32,216 nucleotides of DNA from a virus. Below are positions 12,705-21,292 of the stretch, piece after piece. The notes beneath the pieces were generated by a model, which was given only the letters and a program-made list of their open reading frames with translations, had not been told where the DNA came from and did not search any database. The stretch lies in IMG/VR virus record IMGVR_UViG_3300047446_000122, positions 1 to 32,216 of that record; one strand, written 5' to 3'. Numbering within the stretch: position 1 is the first letter of the stretch; every line of letters starts with the position of its first letter. A program made the translations under genes and the position numbers.

Positions 12705-14485
12705 TAAGAGAACTCCATAAAGCCGGTATTGTTTGCGCTGAAGCCCTCGAGGGGTTCATTCCCGAGCGCGTGCAGACACGCCCATGCCAAATCAGCATGG
12801 CCCGTTTCCTCGTTCCTGTGCGCCTCATAAGTGACTTTCTTTCCGCTCGGCGTGACCGTCTTTCGAATCGCCATGAACGAGTGCGCTAAGTCAGTCCAAC
12901 CGCGATCGAACTCGAGCCGACCCTTGCCGACAACGGACAAGCCTTTAAGCACGAGACGCCCTTTCACCTCGGGCGAGTAGTTGAGCGCGACCGCATGCGG
13001 ATAGAACGTTTTGACGATTTGATAGACACCTTGCCCGATGCCTGTCGTATCGATCGCCATGTATTCGACATTGAATTGTTGCGTGATGCGCTTGATCGCC
13101 TCGGCTTGCGCTTCAAAGTCGATGCCGCGCCATTGCTCTTTGTGCAACACGCGAAACTTGCCGCCAGGCACGGCCGGCGGGGCGACGACGACCAGGCCGG
13201 CCGAGTCGCCGGAAAGCGCCGGATCATAGCCAACCCACACGGGTTTAAAGCCGAACGGGCGCGCGGCGAACGGCTTGAAATCCTCGTGCCACTCGTCCCA
13301 GGAATCGACGAGGCATCGCTCGATATCGGCGAACTTAAACACCGACGCTGTATCGTCGATGAACTGGCACATCAAGAGATTCGCGTATTCCTCGGGGCTG
13401 TATTCGCGGCGCAGCTCGTCGAGATCAAAGAGATCGCAACCGCCGGCGACCGCATCCTCGACCGTCACGATCTGGCGCCACTGACCATCCTCGCCAAGCC
13501 GGCCGCCGGCGAGTGCCTTGTGCGTTACGTCGAGATGAAGGTGATCGAGTTTCGCTCGGCCGCGATTCGCGTGATCGCCCGACCAAAACGGATAGGCCGC
13601 ATGCCCCATGCTTGAGGGCGTCGAGAAATACGTCTTTCTCCATTTCTTGTGCATCGCCATGCCCGAGGCGACCTTGTTGAGCTGCTGAAACCCGCCGACC
13701 CAAAAATATTCGTCGAAATAGAAATTGCCGTGATAGCTCTGAGCTGTGCGCGCGTTCGTGCCGAGGAAATAGAGAATCGCCTCATTCGGCAAGATGATCG
13801 GCTCGCCCGTGAGCTCTACATCGGCCGCCTCGCGCGCGAACTGGCAAATGTACTGCCGAAAAACGTGCGCTTGTGCCTTGCTCGCGGATAGAAAAATCTG
13901 ATTTCGGCCCGTGCCGATCGCGTCGTCTAATGCCTCGCGGGCGAAATACCAAGTCGCGCCGATCTGCCGCGACTTGAGAATGTTGCGCGTGCGCTGATGC
14001 CCTTGCCGGAACCACACCTTTTGATAGGGAAACAACGAGTCGAGAAACGCCTCGCGAATGCGCTCGGCCTGTAGCTCGCTGATCTCATTGCGCACGGCTT
14101 TGCGCTCTTTCCTGGGCGCCGCGTTGCGTGCCTCGATGTTCGGGTTTAAGTCGCTCTCTTTCCCCGTTTCCCCATATTTGCGCACGCGCGCCATGCGTTC
14201 GACCTGTCGGCCGAGCAAGTCGATCTCTTTGTAATCGCCCCCGGATTTCACGTCTTTCGCAATGAGCGCCATGAGACGCACCTCGATCGACGACTCGATG
14301 CGCTCGATCACGGGCGCCTCGGTCCATTTGTCGCGCTGTTTCCATGCCTCGACCGTGGGGCGTTTCTCGTTCAAGTGTCGAGCGATCGCCGACACGCGCC
14401 AACCCTGCCAGTAGAGCGCGCGCGCAATACGGCGTGGATCGGAGTTGGCATTGAGGACGGGGGCGATATCGGCGGTTTCTAGCAT
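12704..14485 (-). CDS. P: Terminase large ATPase subunit (P2 gpP)
   Basis: The leftward gene encodes the packaging ATPase. From ATG 14485 the product is 593 residues (P2 gpP 590); a TTG at 14596 would add 37 atypical residues. An N-terminal helix-turn-helix (YWQGWRVSAIARHLNEKRPT) precedes the ATPase core with the P-loop-like LKSRQIGATWYFAREA (around 171-179) and the Walker B-like NFYFDEYFWV. The C-terminal nuclease-fold half includes VGYDPALSGDSAGLVV and MAIDTTGIG. It works with small subunit M to cut cos on circular DNA and drive packaging through portal Q. The divergent O operon starts 164 bases away. Confidence 0.96.
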   Translation of the reverse strand: MLETADIAPVLNANSDPRRIARALYWQGWRVSAIARHLNEKRPTVEAWKQRDKWTEAPVIERIESSIEVRLMALIAKDVKSGGDYKEIDLLGRQVERMARVRKYGETGKESDLNPNIEARNAAPRKERKAVRNEISELQAERIREAFLDSLFPYQKVWFRQGHQRTRNILKSRQIGATWYFAREALDDAIGTGRNQIFLSASKAQAHVFRQYICQFAREAADVELTGEPIILPNEAILYFLGTNARTAQSYHGNFYFDEYFWVGGFQQLNKVASGMAMHKKWRKTYFSTPSSMGHAAYPFWSGDHANRGRAKLDHLHLDVTHKALAGGRLGEDGQWRQIVTVEDAVAGGCDLFDLDELRREYSPEEYANLLMCQFIDDTASVFKFADIERCLVDSWDEWHEDFKPFAARPFGFKPVWVGYDPALSGDSAGLVVVAPPAVPGGKFRVLHKEQWRGIDFEAQAEAIKRITQQFNVEYMAIDTTGIGQGVYQIVKTFYPHAVALNYSPEVKGRLVLKGLSVVGKGRLEFDRGWTDLAHSFMAIRKTVTPSGKKVTYEAHRNEETGHADLAWACLHALGNEPLEGFSANNTGFMEFS

Positions 14486-14649
14486 GGGCTCAAGTTTCGC
14501 GTGTCGCGCGCGCGCAAGCACGTCTAACTCTATGTATCCAAAGCGAAAACACCCGCGAATCGTTGAGGCATTGACGCGTTGATCGCAAGATATCAACTCG
14601 CGCTGGACCTTTTATTTACCCCCTCTGAAACCTTGTTGGAGAACTAACG
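14486..14649. promoter_or_regulatory. Divergent P/O late promoter region
   Basis: These 164 bases separate leftward P from rightward O and must hold both Ogr-dependent late promoters. A candidate dyad is GTTGAT 14578-14583 with ATCAAC 14592-14597. I could not fit a clear TGT-N12-ACA activator site, so the exact elements are open. Confidence 0.4.
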
Positions 14650-15735
14650 ATGCACAAACGCATCTTGTCGCTAATGCCGGTCGTCGTCGCCGCGATCGCA
14701 TTCGGATTCTCGATCGATGCACATGCGGCGATCGCCGTGAGCGCCGCGCTCACTCACGTCGATCTCGTCGGCTCTCTGACTCACTACGGCGCCGGCCTCG
14801 GCGCGCTCGGCCTGGCCGGCATGGCGATCGGCTCGACCGCCGACGCGACGCAGCTCGCCAAGTCGAAAATGTTTCGCATCGCTGTCGAGGGCGCGACGAC
14901 TGACGGCCGCGTGATCGAACGTTCCTGGCTCGAGCAAATCGCGGCGACCTACTCGGCGACGAAATACGGCGCACGTGTGAACCTCGAGCACTATCGCGGC
15001 ATCGTGCCCGATGGCCCTTTCAAGGCATACGGCGATGTTCTCGCCGTGGAAGTGCGCGAGCTCGAGGGCGAATTCGCCGGCAAGCTCGGGCTGTATGCGC
15101 AAATCGCCCCGACGCCCGAGCTCGTCGCGATGACGAAGGCCGCGCAGAAAATCTATACCTCGTGCGAAATCGATACGAATTTCGCGAACACGAAGCAAGC
15201 CTATCTCGTCGGCCTGGCCGTGACCGATAGCCCCGCGAGCCTCGGAACGGAAATCCTCTCTTTCGCCGCTCAGAACCCGGCCGCCTCGCCGTTCGCGCAT
15301 CGCAAGCAAAGCGCGACGAACCTTTTCACCGTGGCCGAGGAAACCTCGATCGAGCTCGAGCCCGCGACGGAAGCGCCGGCAAGCCTGGGCGCAATCATGT
15401 CGGGCGTGAAAGAACTGCTCAACAAGCTCGGCATCGCCAAGCCGGCCGCAAGCACCGGCGCGACGCCGGCCGCCGGCGCCGACGCGGCGCATTTCGCTCA
15501 GATGGCCGAAGCCGTCGAAAAGCTCGCAAAGCACGCGATCGAGCAAGCGCAAGCGTCGATCGACGCAGAGAAGCGCATCGCCGAGCTCACCGCGCAAGTG
15601 AGCGCATTGAGCGACGCGCGCGACGCCGATCGCCAGGCGTTCGACGAGCTGCACACGCAGCTCTCCAACACCGGCACCGCGACGCCCCGGCCGGCATCGA
15701 CCGGCACGCCGGCGGCCGTTGTGACCGACTGCTAA
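14650..15735 (+). CDS. O: Capsid scaffold/protease gpO with signal-peptide-like N-terminal extension
   Basis: The 361-residue protein contains complete P2 gpO, the internal scaffold and serine protease that cleaves capsid proteins and itself. The gpO homology begins near residue 72 (SKMFRIAVEGATTDGR). Likely catalytic residues are Asp85, His114 (NLEHYRGIVPDGPF) and Ser171 (KIYTSCEID), all about 65 positions later than in P2. A coiled-coil scaffold domain lies near 275-340. The first ~70 residues are extra: MHKR, a hydrophobic run (LSLMPVVVAAIAFGFSI), an AHA-A cleavage-like site and a Gly/Ala-rich hydrophobic stretch. ATG 14650 has GGAG eight bases upstream, while internal ATGs at 14821 and 14869 have no ribosome site, so the long form is probably made. 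Confidence 0.92.
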   Translation: MHKRILSLMPVVVAAIAFGFSIDAHAAIAVSAALTHVDLVGSLTHYGAGLGALGLAGMAIGSTADATQLAKSKMFRIAVEGATTDGRVIERSWLEQIAATYSATKYGARVNLEHYRGIVPDGPFKAYGDVLAVEVRELEGEFAGKLGLYAQIAPTPELVAMTKAAQKIYTSCEIDTNFANTKQAYLVGLAVTDSPASLGTEILSFAAQNPAASPFAHRKQSATNLFTVAEETSIELEPATEAPASLGAIMSGVKELLNKLGIAKPAASTGATPAAGADAAHFAQMAEAVEKLAKHAIEQAQASIDAEKRIAELTAQVSALSDARDADRQAFDELHTQLSNTGTATPRPASTGTPAAVVTDC

Positions 15736-15781
15736 CCCGCCCCCTCGCCCTCACCGTTCTACCACCCGGAGCAACCGAAAC

Positions 15782-16792
15782 ATGCAGAACAAAACCCGCG
15801 AGCTGTTCAATGCGTACCTCGATCACCTCGCCAAGTTGAGCGGCGTGATCGACGCGACGAAGAAATTCGCCGTCGCGGCGGCCGTGCAACAAACCCTCGA
15901 GTCGCGCATGCAGGAATCGAGCGCGTTTCTCAAGTCGATCAACGTCGCGCCCGTGACCGAGCAACAAGGCGAAAAGCTCGGCCTCGGCATCGGCGGCCCG
16001 ATCGCCGGCACGACCGATACGAACGTCAAGGCACGCACGACGATCGACCCGACCGACCTGGATGCGATCGGCTACCTCGCCACGCAAACGAATTTCGACA
16101 CGCATATCTCGTTCGCGAAGCTGGATATGTGGGCGAAGTTTCCCGACTTCCAAACGCGTATTCGCGATCTGATCCTCGTGCGTCAAGCCCTCGATCGCAT
16201 CATGATCGGCTTTAACGGCGTGTCGCGTGCGGCGTCGTCCGATCGCGCAGCAAATCCGCTGCTGCAGGATGTCAACAAGGGCTGGCTGCAGAAGTATCGC
16301 GAAGGCGCGGCGCAACGCGTGATGGATCACGGCGCGGCACCGGACAAGATCACGATCGGCGCGACCGGCGATTACAAGAACCTCGATGCGCTGGTGTACG
16401 ACGCAAAGAGCTCGCTCGTCGATCCGTGGCACCGTCAAGACACGCAGCTCGTCGCGATCCTGGGCGATGCGCTGATGGCCGATAAGTATTTTCCGATCCT
16501 GAATCGCGATAACGCGCCGACCGAGCAAATCGCGGCCGACATGGTTATCTCGCAAAAGCGTGTCGGCGGCTTGCCGGCTGTGACCGTGCCTTACTTCCCG
16601 GCCGATGCTGTTTTCATCACGCGCCTCGACAATCTCTCGCTGTACTTCCAAGAGGGTTCGCGCCGTCGCACTGTCGTCGAGAACGCCTCGCGCGATCGCA
16701 TCGAGAATTTCGAGTCGAGCAACGATGCGTATGTCGTCGAGGATTTCGGCGCCGGCTGCCTCGTCGAGAACGTCGCTCAAGCGGAGGCATAA
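15782..16792 (+). CDS. N: Major capsid protein (P2 gpN)
   Basis: The 336-residue protein is the P2-family major capsid precursor, which forms the icosahedral shell and is trimmed by gpO. P2 gpN has 357 residues. Family-typical stretches are the N-terminal TRELFNAYLDHLAKLSGV, FLKSINVAPVTEQQGEKLGL, the central QALDRIMIGFNGVSRA, and the C-terminal GLPAVTVPYFPADAVFITRL with NLSLYFQEGSRRR. The start has CGGAG about 11 bases upstream. Confidence 0.97.
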   Translation: MQNKTRELFNAYLDHLAKLSGVIDATKKFAVAAAVQQTLESRMQESSAFLKSINVAPVTEQQGEKLGLGIGGPIAGTTDTNVKARTTIDPTDLDAIGYLATQTNFDTHISFAKLDMWAKFPDFQTRIRDLILVRQALDRIMIGFNGVSRAASSDRAANPLLQDVNKGWLQKYREGAAQRVMDHGAAPDKITIGATGDYKNLDALVYDAKSSLVDPWHRQDTQLVAILGDALMADKYFPILNRDNAPTEQIAADMVISQKRVGGLPAVTVPYFPADAVFITRLDNLSLYFQEGSRRRTVVENASRDRIENFESSNDAYVVEDFGAGCLVENVAQAEA

Positions 16793-16796
16793 GGCA

Positions 16797-17513
16797 ATGA
16801 AAAGCCCCGCTCGGCGCCACTATGAACGCGCGACCGCTGCGATCGCGGCGGCATCGGCCTCACCAGGAGACACGCTGGCCGGCGCGAGTGCTTACGAGCT
16901 GATGCTCGTCAAGCTCTCGACCGATCGGCGACGCCTGAAATCGATCGCCTCGATCGAGCAAAAGATCAAGGTGAAACGTGACGAGCTCTTGCCCGATTAC
17001 GTCGATTACGTGGCCGGCGCGCTCAGTGGCGGGCGGGGCGCCCAAGACGATGTTTTGACGAGCGTGATGATCTGGCGTGTCGATGCCGGCGACCTCGACG
17101 GCGCGCTCGAGATCGCGCGCTATGCGATCAAGCATCGTATGACCCTGCCCGATCAATACGACCGGCCGCTCGCGACCGCGATCGCCGAGGAATTCGCCGA
17201 GGCGGCACTCAAGGCGGCGAAGGCCGGCGGCGAAGTACTCACGGCGCCGCTGCTCGAAGTCGCGCAGCTCACCGAATCTCACGACATGCACGATCAAGTG
17301 CGCGCGAAGCTGCACAAGGCGATCGCGTACTCACTCGCGTCTGAGATCGGCGACGGCCCCCTTGCCGGCCTGGCACTCAAGGCCGCACGTTTCGCCCTGG
17401 ACAACCTACGCCGTGCGCTCGAGCTCGATGCGCGCGCCGGCGTCAAGCAAGACATTGCTCGACTTGAAAAGCTGTTGAGCAATGCGGCCGACGACACCGC
17501 CGGCCGCACGTAA
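16797..17513 (+). CDS. M: Terminase small subunit/endonuclease (P2 gpM)
   Basis: The 238-residue protein is the cos-cutting terminase subunit of P2 (gpM, 247 residues). It starts at ATG 16797, five bases after the N stop, within GGAGGCATAAGGCAATG. Recognisable stretches are SPARRHYERATAA, YELMLVKLSTDRRRLKSIAS, KRDELLPDYVDYVAGAL, and DDVLTSVMIWRVDAGDLDGA. It recognises and nicks cos on circular phage DNA together with gpP. Confidence 0.94.
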   Translation: MKSPARRHYERATAAIAAASASPGDTLAGASAYELMLVKLSTDRRRLKSIASIEQKIKVKRDELLPDYVDYVAGALSGGRGAQDDVLTSVMIWRVDAGDLDGALEIARYAIKHRMTLPDQYDRPLATAIAEEFAEAALKAAKAGGEVLTAPLLEVAQLTESHDMHDQVRAKLHKAIAYSLASEIGDGPLAGLALKAARFALDNLRRALELDARAGVKQDIARLEKLLSNAADDTAGRT

Positions 17514-17555
17514 GGAGCCAACCCCGGCCGAGGCGGCGCCGGCTGACGATTCGCC

Positions 17556-17621
17556 ATGCCTAACGGTTACGCGATATCCGACGCCGGCTCACCGCCTCAC
17601 TTTTCCGAGCTGAAACGATGA
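17556..17621 (+). CDS. Possible 21-residue coupled peptide before L
   Basis: ATG 17556 opens 21 codons whose TGA overlaps the L start (ATGA). It lies in a 104-base gap between M and L, and another short frame overlaps it. It may serve only translational coupling, or be chance. Confidence 0.2.
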   Translation: MPNGYAISDAGSPPHFSELKR

Positions 17622-18109
17622 CGACTTTTAACGCGATCGCACAACCGACCAACACGCCCGACGCAACCCCGCCGGCGCCCGAGCTGATCGTCGAAAACGT
17701 CGCATGGTTTCCGCCTATCGACCTGGCCGACATGCGCGGCGCCGTGCGCCTCGATGGCACCGTGACACATGCACGGCTGCGCTCGTCTGTGATCGACGCG
17801 ATCGACCAGGTGAATTCCGAGCTCGCAACCTGGCGCGCAACGCACCAGGCCGCCGGCATCGCCTCGCTCGCCGAGCTGCCCGCCGACAAGATCGGCGGCG
17901 AAAGCGTGCAGCTCGCGCGATATCGCCGCGCCGTCTATTGCCTCGCGCGCGCGGACCTCACCGAGAAATATCGCGACTTCGATTCAACGAAGTCGGGCGC
18001 GCACGACGCCGACGAACGTGAGACGACGATCGACGCCGATCGCCGCAACGCACGCAACGCCCTCAACGACATGCGCGGGCTCTCGCGCATCACGATCGAG
18101 CTGATCTGA
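17618..18109 (+). CDS. L: Head completion/stabilization protein (P2 gpL)
   Basis: The 163-residue protein is the P2 gpL head-completion family (169 in P2), which closes the filled head so that the tail can join. Family stretches are AWFPPIDLADMRGAVRLDGT, the central LRSSVIDAIDQVNSELATWR, and a C-terminal DADRRNARNALNDMRGLSRI. It is followed one base later by X. Confidence 0.95.
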   Translation: MTTFNAIAQPTNTPDATPPAPELIVENVAWFPPIDLADMRGAVRLDGTVTHARLRSSVIDAIDQVNSELATWRATHQAAGIASLAELPADKIGGESVQLARYRRAVYCLARADLTEKYRDFDSTKSGAHDADERETTIDADRRNARNALNDMRGLSRITIELI

Positions 18110-18110
18110 C

Positions 18111-18317
18111 ATGCGCGTATTCGCACGCCAGGGCGACACCGTTGACGCCCTCTGTTATCGGCACCTCGGGCGCACGAAAGGCGTCGTCGAGGCGACGCTC
18201 GAGCTCAATGCCGGCCTAGCCGATCTCGGCCCCGTTTTGCCTCATGGCTATGCCGTGGAGCTGCCCGACGCGCCGAACGATCAAACGATCGTCAAGCTCG
18301 TCAACCTTTTCGACTAA
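18111..18317 (+). CDS. X: Tail protein X
   Basis: The 68-residue protein is P2 gpX, a small LysM-like tail protein: QGDTVDALCYRHLGRTKGVV, then LNAGLADLGPVLPHGYAVEL, then a C-terminal VKLVNLFD. It starts one base after the L stop and so depends on coupling. Confidence 0.95.
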   Translation: MRVFARQGDTVDALCYRHLGRTKGVVEATLELNAGLADLGPVLPHGYAVELPDAPNDQTIVKLVNLFD

Positions 18318-18333
18318 CCAGGAGCGCCCACAC

Positions 18334-18672
18334 ATGGCCGAACCTAGCACCACCGCGCTCGCTGCCGCTGCCGGCATCGGACTCGCCAGCATGTTTCCGG
18401 GCATCGACGGCAATGCGCTGATCGGCGCATTCACGGGCGCCGCGCTCGTCGTCGTGACCTCGAAAGACCTATCGCTCGGCAAGCGATTCGCCTATCTCGT
18501 GATCTCGCTGATCGCGGGCTATCTGGCCGCGCCTGATCTCGTGAACGCGACGCCGATCAAGAGCACGGGCGTCGCCGCGTTTTTCGCTGCGGCCCTCGCG
18601 ATCACCGTCACGCTGCAATTGATCGAGCGCGTCAAATCGTTCGACTTGCTCTCGCTTTTTAAGAAGGGCTGA
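18334..18672 (+). CDS. Holin-like membrane protein
   Basis: The 112-residue protein follows an AGGAG site. It has three hydrophobic segments at about 8-22 (weak), 30-45/50-64 and 78-95, and a basic C-terminus ending LFKKG. It is like the putative holins that precede the second holin and endolysin in Burkholderia P2-like phages. It should form the membrane lesion that releases the endolysin; whether this gene or the next is holin versus antiholin cannot be told here. Confidence 0.75.
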   Translation: MAEPSTTALAAAAGIGLASMFPGIDGNALIGAFTGAALVVVTSKDLSLGKRFAYLVISLIAGYLAAPDLVNATPIKSTGVAAFFAAALAITVTLQLIERVKSFDLLSLFKKG

Positions 18673-18675
18673 CCC

Positions 18676-18948
18676 ATGCACAACCCCCTCGCATTGATCG
18701 CGTTGATCGCGTATTGCCTCGCGGCTTTCCGCATCCTCGCCTATCGCCGCGACGGCGCGCGGCATCGGCATCACGTGAGCTGGTTCGCCTGGCTGCTACT
18801 CGTCGCGCTCGGCGGCTCGGCCCTCGAGATCGTCGTCAACGCGAAATCTGTCGGCATGTTCGACGCAGCTCGAGCGGCCCTTTTCTCTGTCCTGGTGTTC
18901 GGCTCGCGCGGCAACGTGGCGCGGCTGTTGCGGCCTCACGTGGAGTAA
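18676..18948 (+). CDS. Second holin, Phage_holin_3 type (three membrane segments)
   Basis: The 90-residue protein has hydrophobic segments at about 4-20, 36-54 and 62-78, and basic ends (AYRRDGARHRHH and GNVARLLRPH) typical of the 3TM phage holin family PF05449. It starts four bases after the preceding gene and is followed by the endolysin. Confidence 0.8.
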   Translation: MHNPLALIALIAYCLAAFRILAYRRDGARHRHHVSWFAWLLLVALGGSALEIVVNAKSVGMFDAARAALFSVLVFGSRGNVARLLRPHVE

Positions 18949-18954
18949 CCCGCG

Positions 18955-19755
18955 ATGATCTTGAAACTCGGAAGCGTCGGCGATGACGTTGCCTTGCTGC
19001 AAAAGCGCCTCACGCGCGCCGGCTTTGCCGTGGATATGACGCACGTATTCGACCAGGCGACCGAGGCGGCCGTGATGGCCCTGCAGCGCGCGCGCGGGCT
19101 CGTCGTCGATGGCATCGCCGGCCCGAAAACGATGATCGCTCTGCCAGGCGCCGCGCTCGTCGCGCACCTGTCCGACGCCGATCTCGTCAAATCCGCGGCG
19201 ACTCTCGGCGTGCCCGTGGCGGCCGTGCGCGCCGTCAATGAAGTCGAATCGCGCGGGCAAGGTTTCTCGCCCGATGGCCGGCCCGTGATCCTGTTCGAGC
19301 GGCACGTGTTTTATGCACGGCTGCGCGCGCTCAAAATCGACGCCGACGCGCTCGCCGCGAAATATCCGAACATCGTTTCGCCCTCGCGCGGCGGATACAT
19401 GGGCGGCTCGGCGGAGTACTCCCGCCTCGAGGCGGCCGTGCGACTCCATGCGGACGCGGCCCGCGAGTCGGCCTCATGGGGCGCGTTTCAAATCATGGGC
19501 TACCACTGGCAAGCCCTGCAGTATTCGAGCATCGACGAATTCGTGTCGTGCATGTATCGCTCGGAAGCCGAACACCTCGACGCGTTCGTGCGTTTCATCG
19601 CCGCAAATCGCAACTTGCTCGCCGCTCTCAAAGCCAAGAAATGGGCGAAGTTTGCCGAGGGATACAACGGCGCCGACTATCGCGCGAACCTGTACGACAC
19701 GAAGCTCGAGCGCGCATATGAACGGTACGCCGAGCTCGACAAGGCGGCGGCATGA
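18955..19755 (+). CDS. Endolysin: peptidoglycan-binding domain plus DUF3380 muramidase
   Basis: The 266-residue lysis enzyme is modular. Residues ~5-62 form a PG_binding_1 domain (LGSVGDDVALLQKRLTRAGF; VVDGIAGPKTMIAL). Residues ~85-262 form the DUF3380 N-acetylmuramidase domain, with VNEVESRGQGF (Glu96/Glu98, the likely catalytic acid), PVILFERHVFYARL, ASWGAFQIMGYHW and FAEGYNGADYRANLYDTKL. It replaces P2 lysozyme K. There is no signal peptide, so it needs the holins for release. Confidence 0.95.
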   Translation: MILKLGSVGDDVALLQKRLTRAGFAVDMTHVFDQATEAAVMALQRARGLVVDGIAGPKTMIALPGAALVAHLSDADLVKSAATLGVPVAAVRAVNEVESRGQGFSPDGRPVILFERHVFYARLRALKIDADALAAKYPNIVSPSRGGYMGGSAEYSRLEAAVRLHADAARESASWGAFQIMGYHWQALQYSSIDEFVSCMYRSEAEHLDAFVRFIAANRNLLAALKAKKWAKFAEGYNGADYRANLYDTKLERAYERYAELDKAAA

Positions 19756-20183
19756 ACGCGATCGCCGCTCGCATCGTCGCCGGCCTGGCCGCGATCCTCG
19801 TCGCATTCGGCGCGTGGCAATACGTTCGCGCGCTGCGCGGCGAGCTCGAGCTCGCGCAGACCAACGCGCGCCAGGCGAAAGACGAGCTCGGCACGCGCGA
19901 CGCGACGATCGCCCGCATGCAACGCGAAGCCGACGCGCACGCGCGCCAGCTCGCGCAGCTCGAGGGCAAGCGTCAAAGCATTGCCGCCGACCTGGCGGCC
20001 CGTGAATCCGATATCGAGGCATTGAAAAATGAAAACGCGACCGTGCGCGCCTGGGCTGATGGCCCTTTGCCTGATGACGTTGTGCGCCTGTACGCTTTCC
20101 CCGCGCAAACCGGAGCCGACGCCCCCGGCGCCGTGCCCGCCGATCACCGCATGCACGATGCCGGCGAGCTCGTCGCGCACTAA
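19752..20183 (+). CDS. lysB: LysB/Rz-like inner-membrane spanin
   Basis: The 143-residue protein has one N-terminal membrane segment (about 6-24, IVAGLAAILVAFGAW) followed by a long periplasmic coiled coil (25-100) and a C-terminal RAWADGPLPDDVVRLY, typical of P2 LysB and Rz. Its ATG overlaps the endolysin stop by four bases. It pairs with the nested lipoprotein to fuse the inner and outer membranes. Confidence 0.9.
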   Translation: MNAIAARIVAGLAAILVAFGAWQYVRALRGELELAQTNARQAKDELGTRDATIARMQREADAHARQLAQLEGKRQSIAADLAARESDIEALKNENATVRAWADGPLPDDVVRLYAFPAQTGADAPGAVPADHRMHDAGELVAH

Positions 20184-20322
20184 TGGCGATCTCGCGACGG
20201 CCCTCGATCGCGCGCGTGCGGCCTGGCGCGACTGCGCGGCCCGCGTCGATCTGATCCTCTCGTGCCAGGCGCGCGGCGTGCCCGCCCTGGCCGCATCGGA
20301 GCTCAGTGCCGACCATGAATAA
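20029..20322 (+). CDS. lysC: LysC/Rz1-like outer-membrane spanin lipoprotein, overlapping LysB
   Basis: The 97-residue product starts inside lysB in another frame. A basic N-terminus and hydrophobic run lead to a lipobox (TLCAC, modified Cys near residue 21), then a Pro-rich segment (PRKPEPTPPAPCPP) typical of Rz1. The nested position is the normal spanin arrangement. The stop overlaps the start of R. Confidence 0.85.
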   Translation: MKTRPCAPGLMALCLMTLCACTLSPRKPEPTPPAPCPPITACTMPASSSRTNGDLATALDRARAAWRDCAARVDLILSCQARGVPALAASELSADHE

Positions 20323-20746
20323 GGCCAACTCGTTTCGCGCTGCGCTCACGGCCGCGCTGCCGGCTCTCGCGACCGATCCCGACAAGCTGCTCGTCTTTAT
20401 CGACGCCGGCCGCGTGATCGCGACCGACGCGCCCTCGCTCTCGTTCGAATATCGCTTTACCCTCAATGCGATCCTGCTCGACTTCAACGGCGACGCCGAT
20501 CGCGTTTTCGTCGCGCTGATCGCCTGGGTTAAAGCGAACCAACCCGACTTGCTCGCCAACGAGACGACACGAAAAGACGGCATCTCTTTCGAAGCCGAAC
20601 ACCTCACAAACGACACGTGCGACCTCTCGCTCAAGATTCAACTTTCCGAGAGCGTCGTCGTCGGCGTCGATGCCGACGGCGCGCAGACGATCACGCACGC
20701 CGACGAGCCCGTGCTCGAGTGGAACCTCGATAGCTTTATCGCCTGA
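20315..20746 (+). CDS. R: Tail completion protein R
   Basis: The 143-residue protein (from ATG 20315; a GTG at 20306 would add three residues) is the P2 gpR family, which finishes the head-proximal end of the tail. Typical stretches are DPDKLLVFIDAGRVIAT, LSFEYRFTLNAILLDFNGDA and ALIAWVKANQPDLLAN. It overlaps lysC and ends one base into S. Confidence 0.92.
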   Translation: MNKANSFRAALTAALPALATDPDKLLVFIDAGRVIATDAPSLSFEYRFTLNAILLDFNGDADRVFVALIAWVKANQPDLLANETTRKDGISFEAEHLTNDTCDLSLKIQLSESVVVGVDADGAQTITHADEPVLEWNLDSFIA

Positions 20747-21207
20747 TGGACGATCTCACCGCGCTCGAGTCATGGGCGGGCGGGCTGCTGTCGCGGCTCG
20801 AGGCGCCCGCCAGGCGCGCAGCTCTGCGCGAGATCGCCCGCGAACTGCGCAAGCGCCAGCAAGCGCGCATCGCGCAGCAAAAGAACCCGGACGGCTCGAG
20901 CTATGCCGCGCGCCGGCCGCGCCATGAGAAGAAGTTGCGCCACAAGCAAGGCAAGATCAAGCGCGCGGCGATGTTCGCCAAGCTGCGGCAAGCGCGCTAT
21001 CTGCGCGCCGAGTCGGACGCGACCGGCCTCGCTGTCGGGTTCGTCGGCCGCATCGCCCGCGTCGCTCGCGTGCACCAGTACGGCGAGAGCGATCGCGTCG
21101 CGCCAGGCGGCCCCGAACACAAATACGATGCGCGTGTGTTGCTCGGCTTTACGCCCGACGATCTCGACATGATCCGCGATTCGTTGCTCAAACACCTCAC
21201 GAAATAA
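20746..21207 (+). CDS. S: Tail completion protein S
   Basis: The 153-residue basic protein is P2 gpS (phage virion morphogenesis family): RKRQQARIAQQKNPDGSSYA, KIKRAAMFAKLRQARYLR, and ARVARVHQYGESDRV. TGATG overlap with R. It acts with R at the connector end of the tail. Confidence 0.95.
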   Translation: MDDLTALESWAGGLLSRLEAPARRAALREIARELRKRQQARIAQQKNPDGSSYAARRPRHEKKLRHKQGKIKRAAMFAKLRQARYLRAESDATGLAVGFVGRIARVARVHQYGESDRVAPGGPEHKYDARVLLGFTPDDLDMIRDSLLKHLTK

Positions 21208-21225
21208 CCCGTTCGCCCCCCTAAC

Positions 21226-21244
21226 TATGTGCCCGGAGCACATA
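21226..21244. promoter_or_regulatory. Palindrome in the V-operon late promoter region
   Basis: TATGTGC 21226-21232 and GCACATA 21238-21244 form a perfect inverted repeat with a 5-base centre in the 85-base gap before V, where P2 has an Ogr-dependent promoter. The TGT/ACA triplets are 9 bases apart rather than the 12 of P2, so the link to Ogr is only probable. Confidence 0.5.
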
Positions 21245-21292
21245 CAAAGCTGATCGCGTGACTCGCGCACGCGTGGCCGGCAACATGGGGGC

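Noticed and set aside
15587-16780. Minus-strand 397-codon frame over gene N
   Set aside because: It is a shadow of the certain major capsid gene.
17482-17613. Overlapping 43-codon frame at the end of M (TPAEAAPADDSPCL...)
   Set aside because: It could be a frameshifted tail of gpM, but no slippery site is seen and the M product already has normal length.
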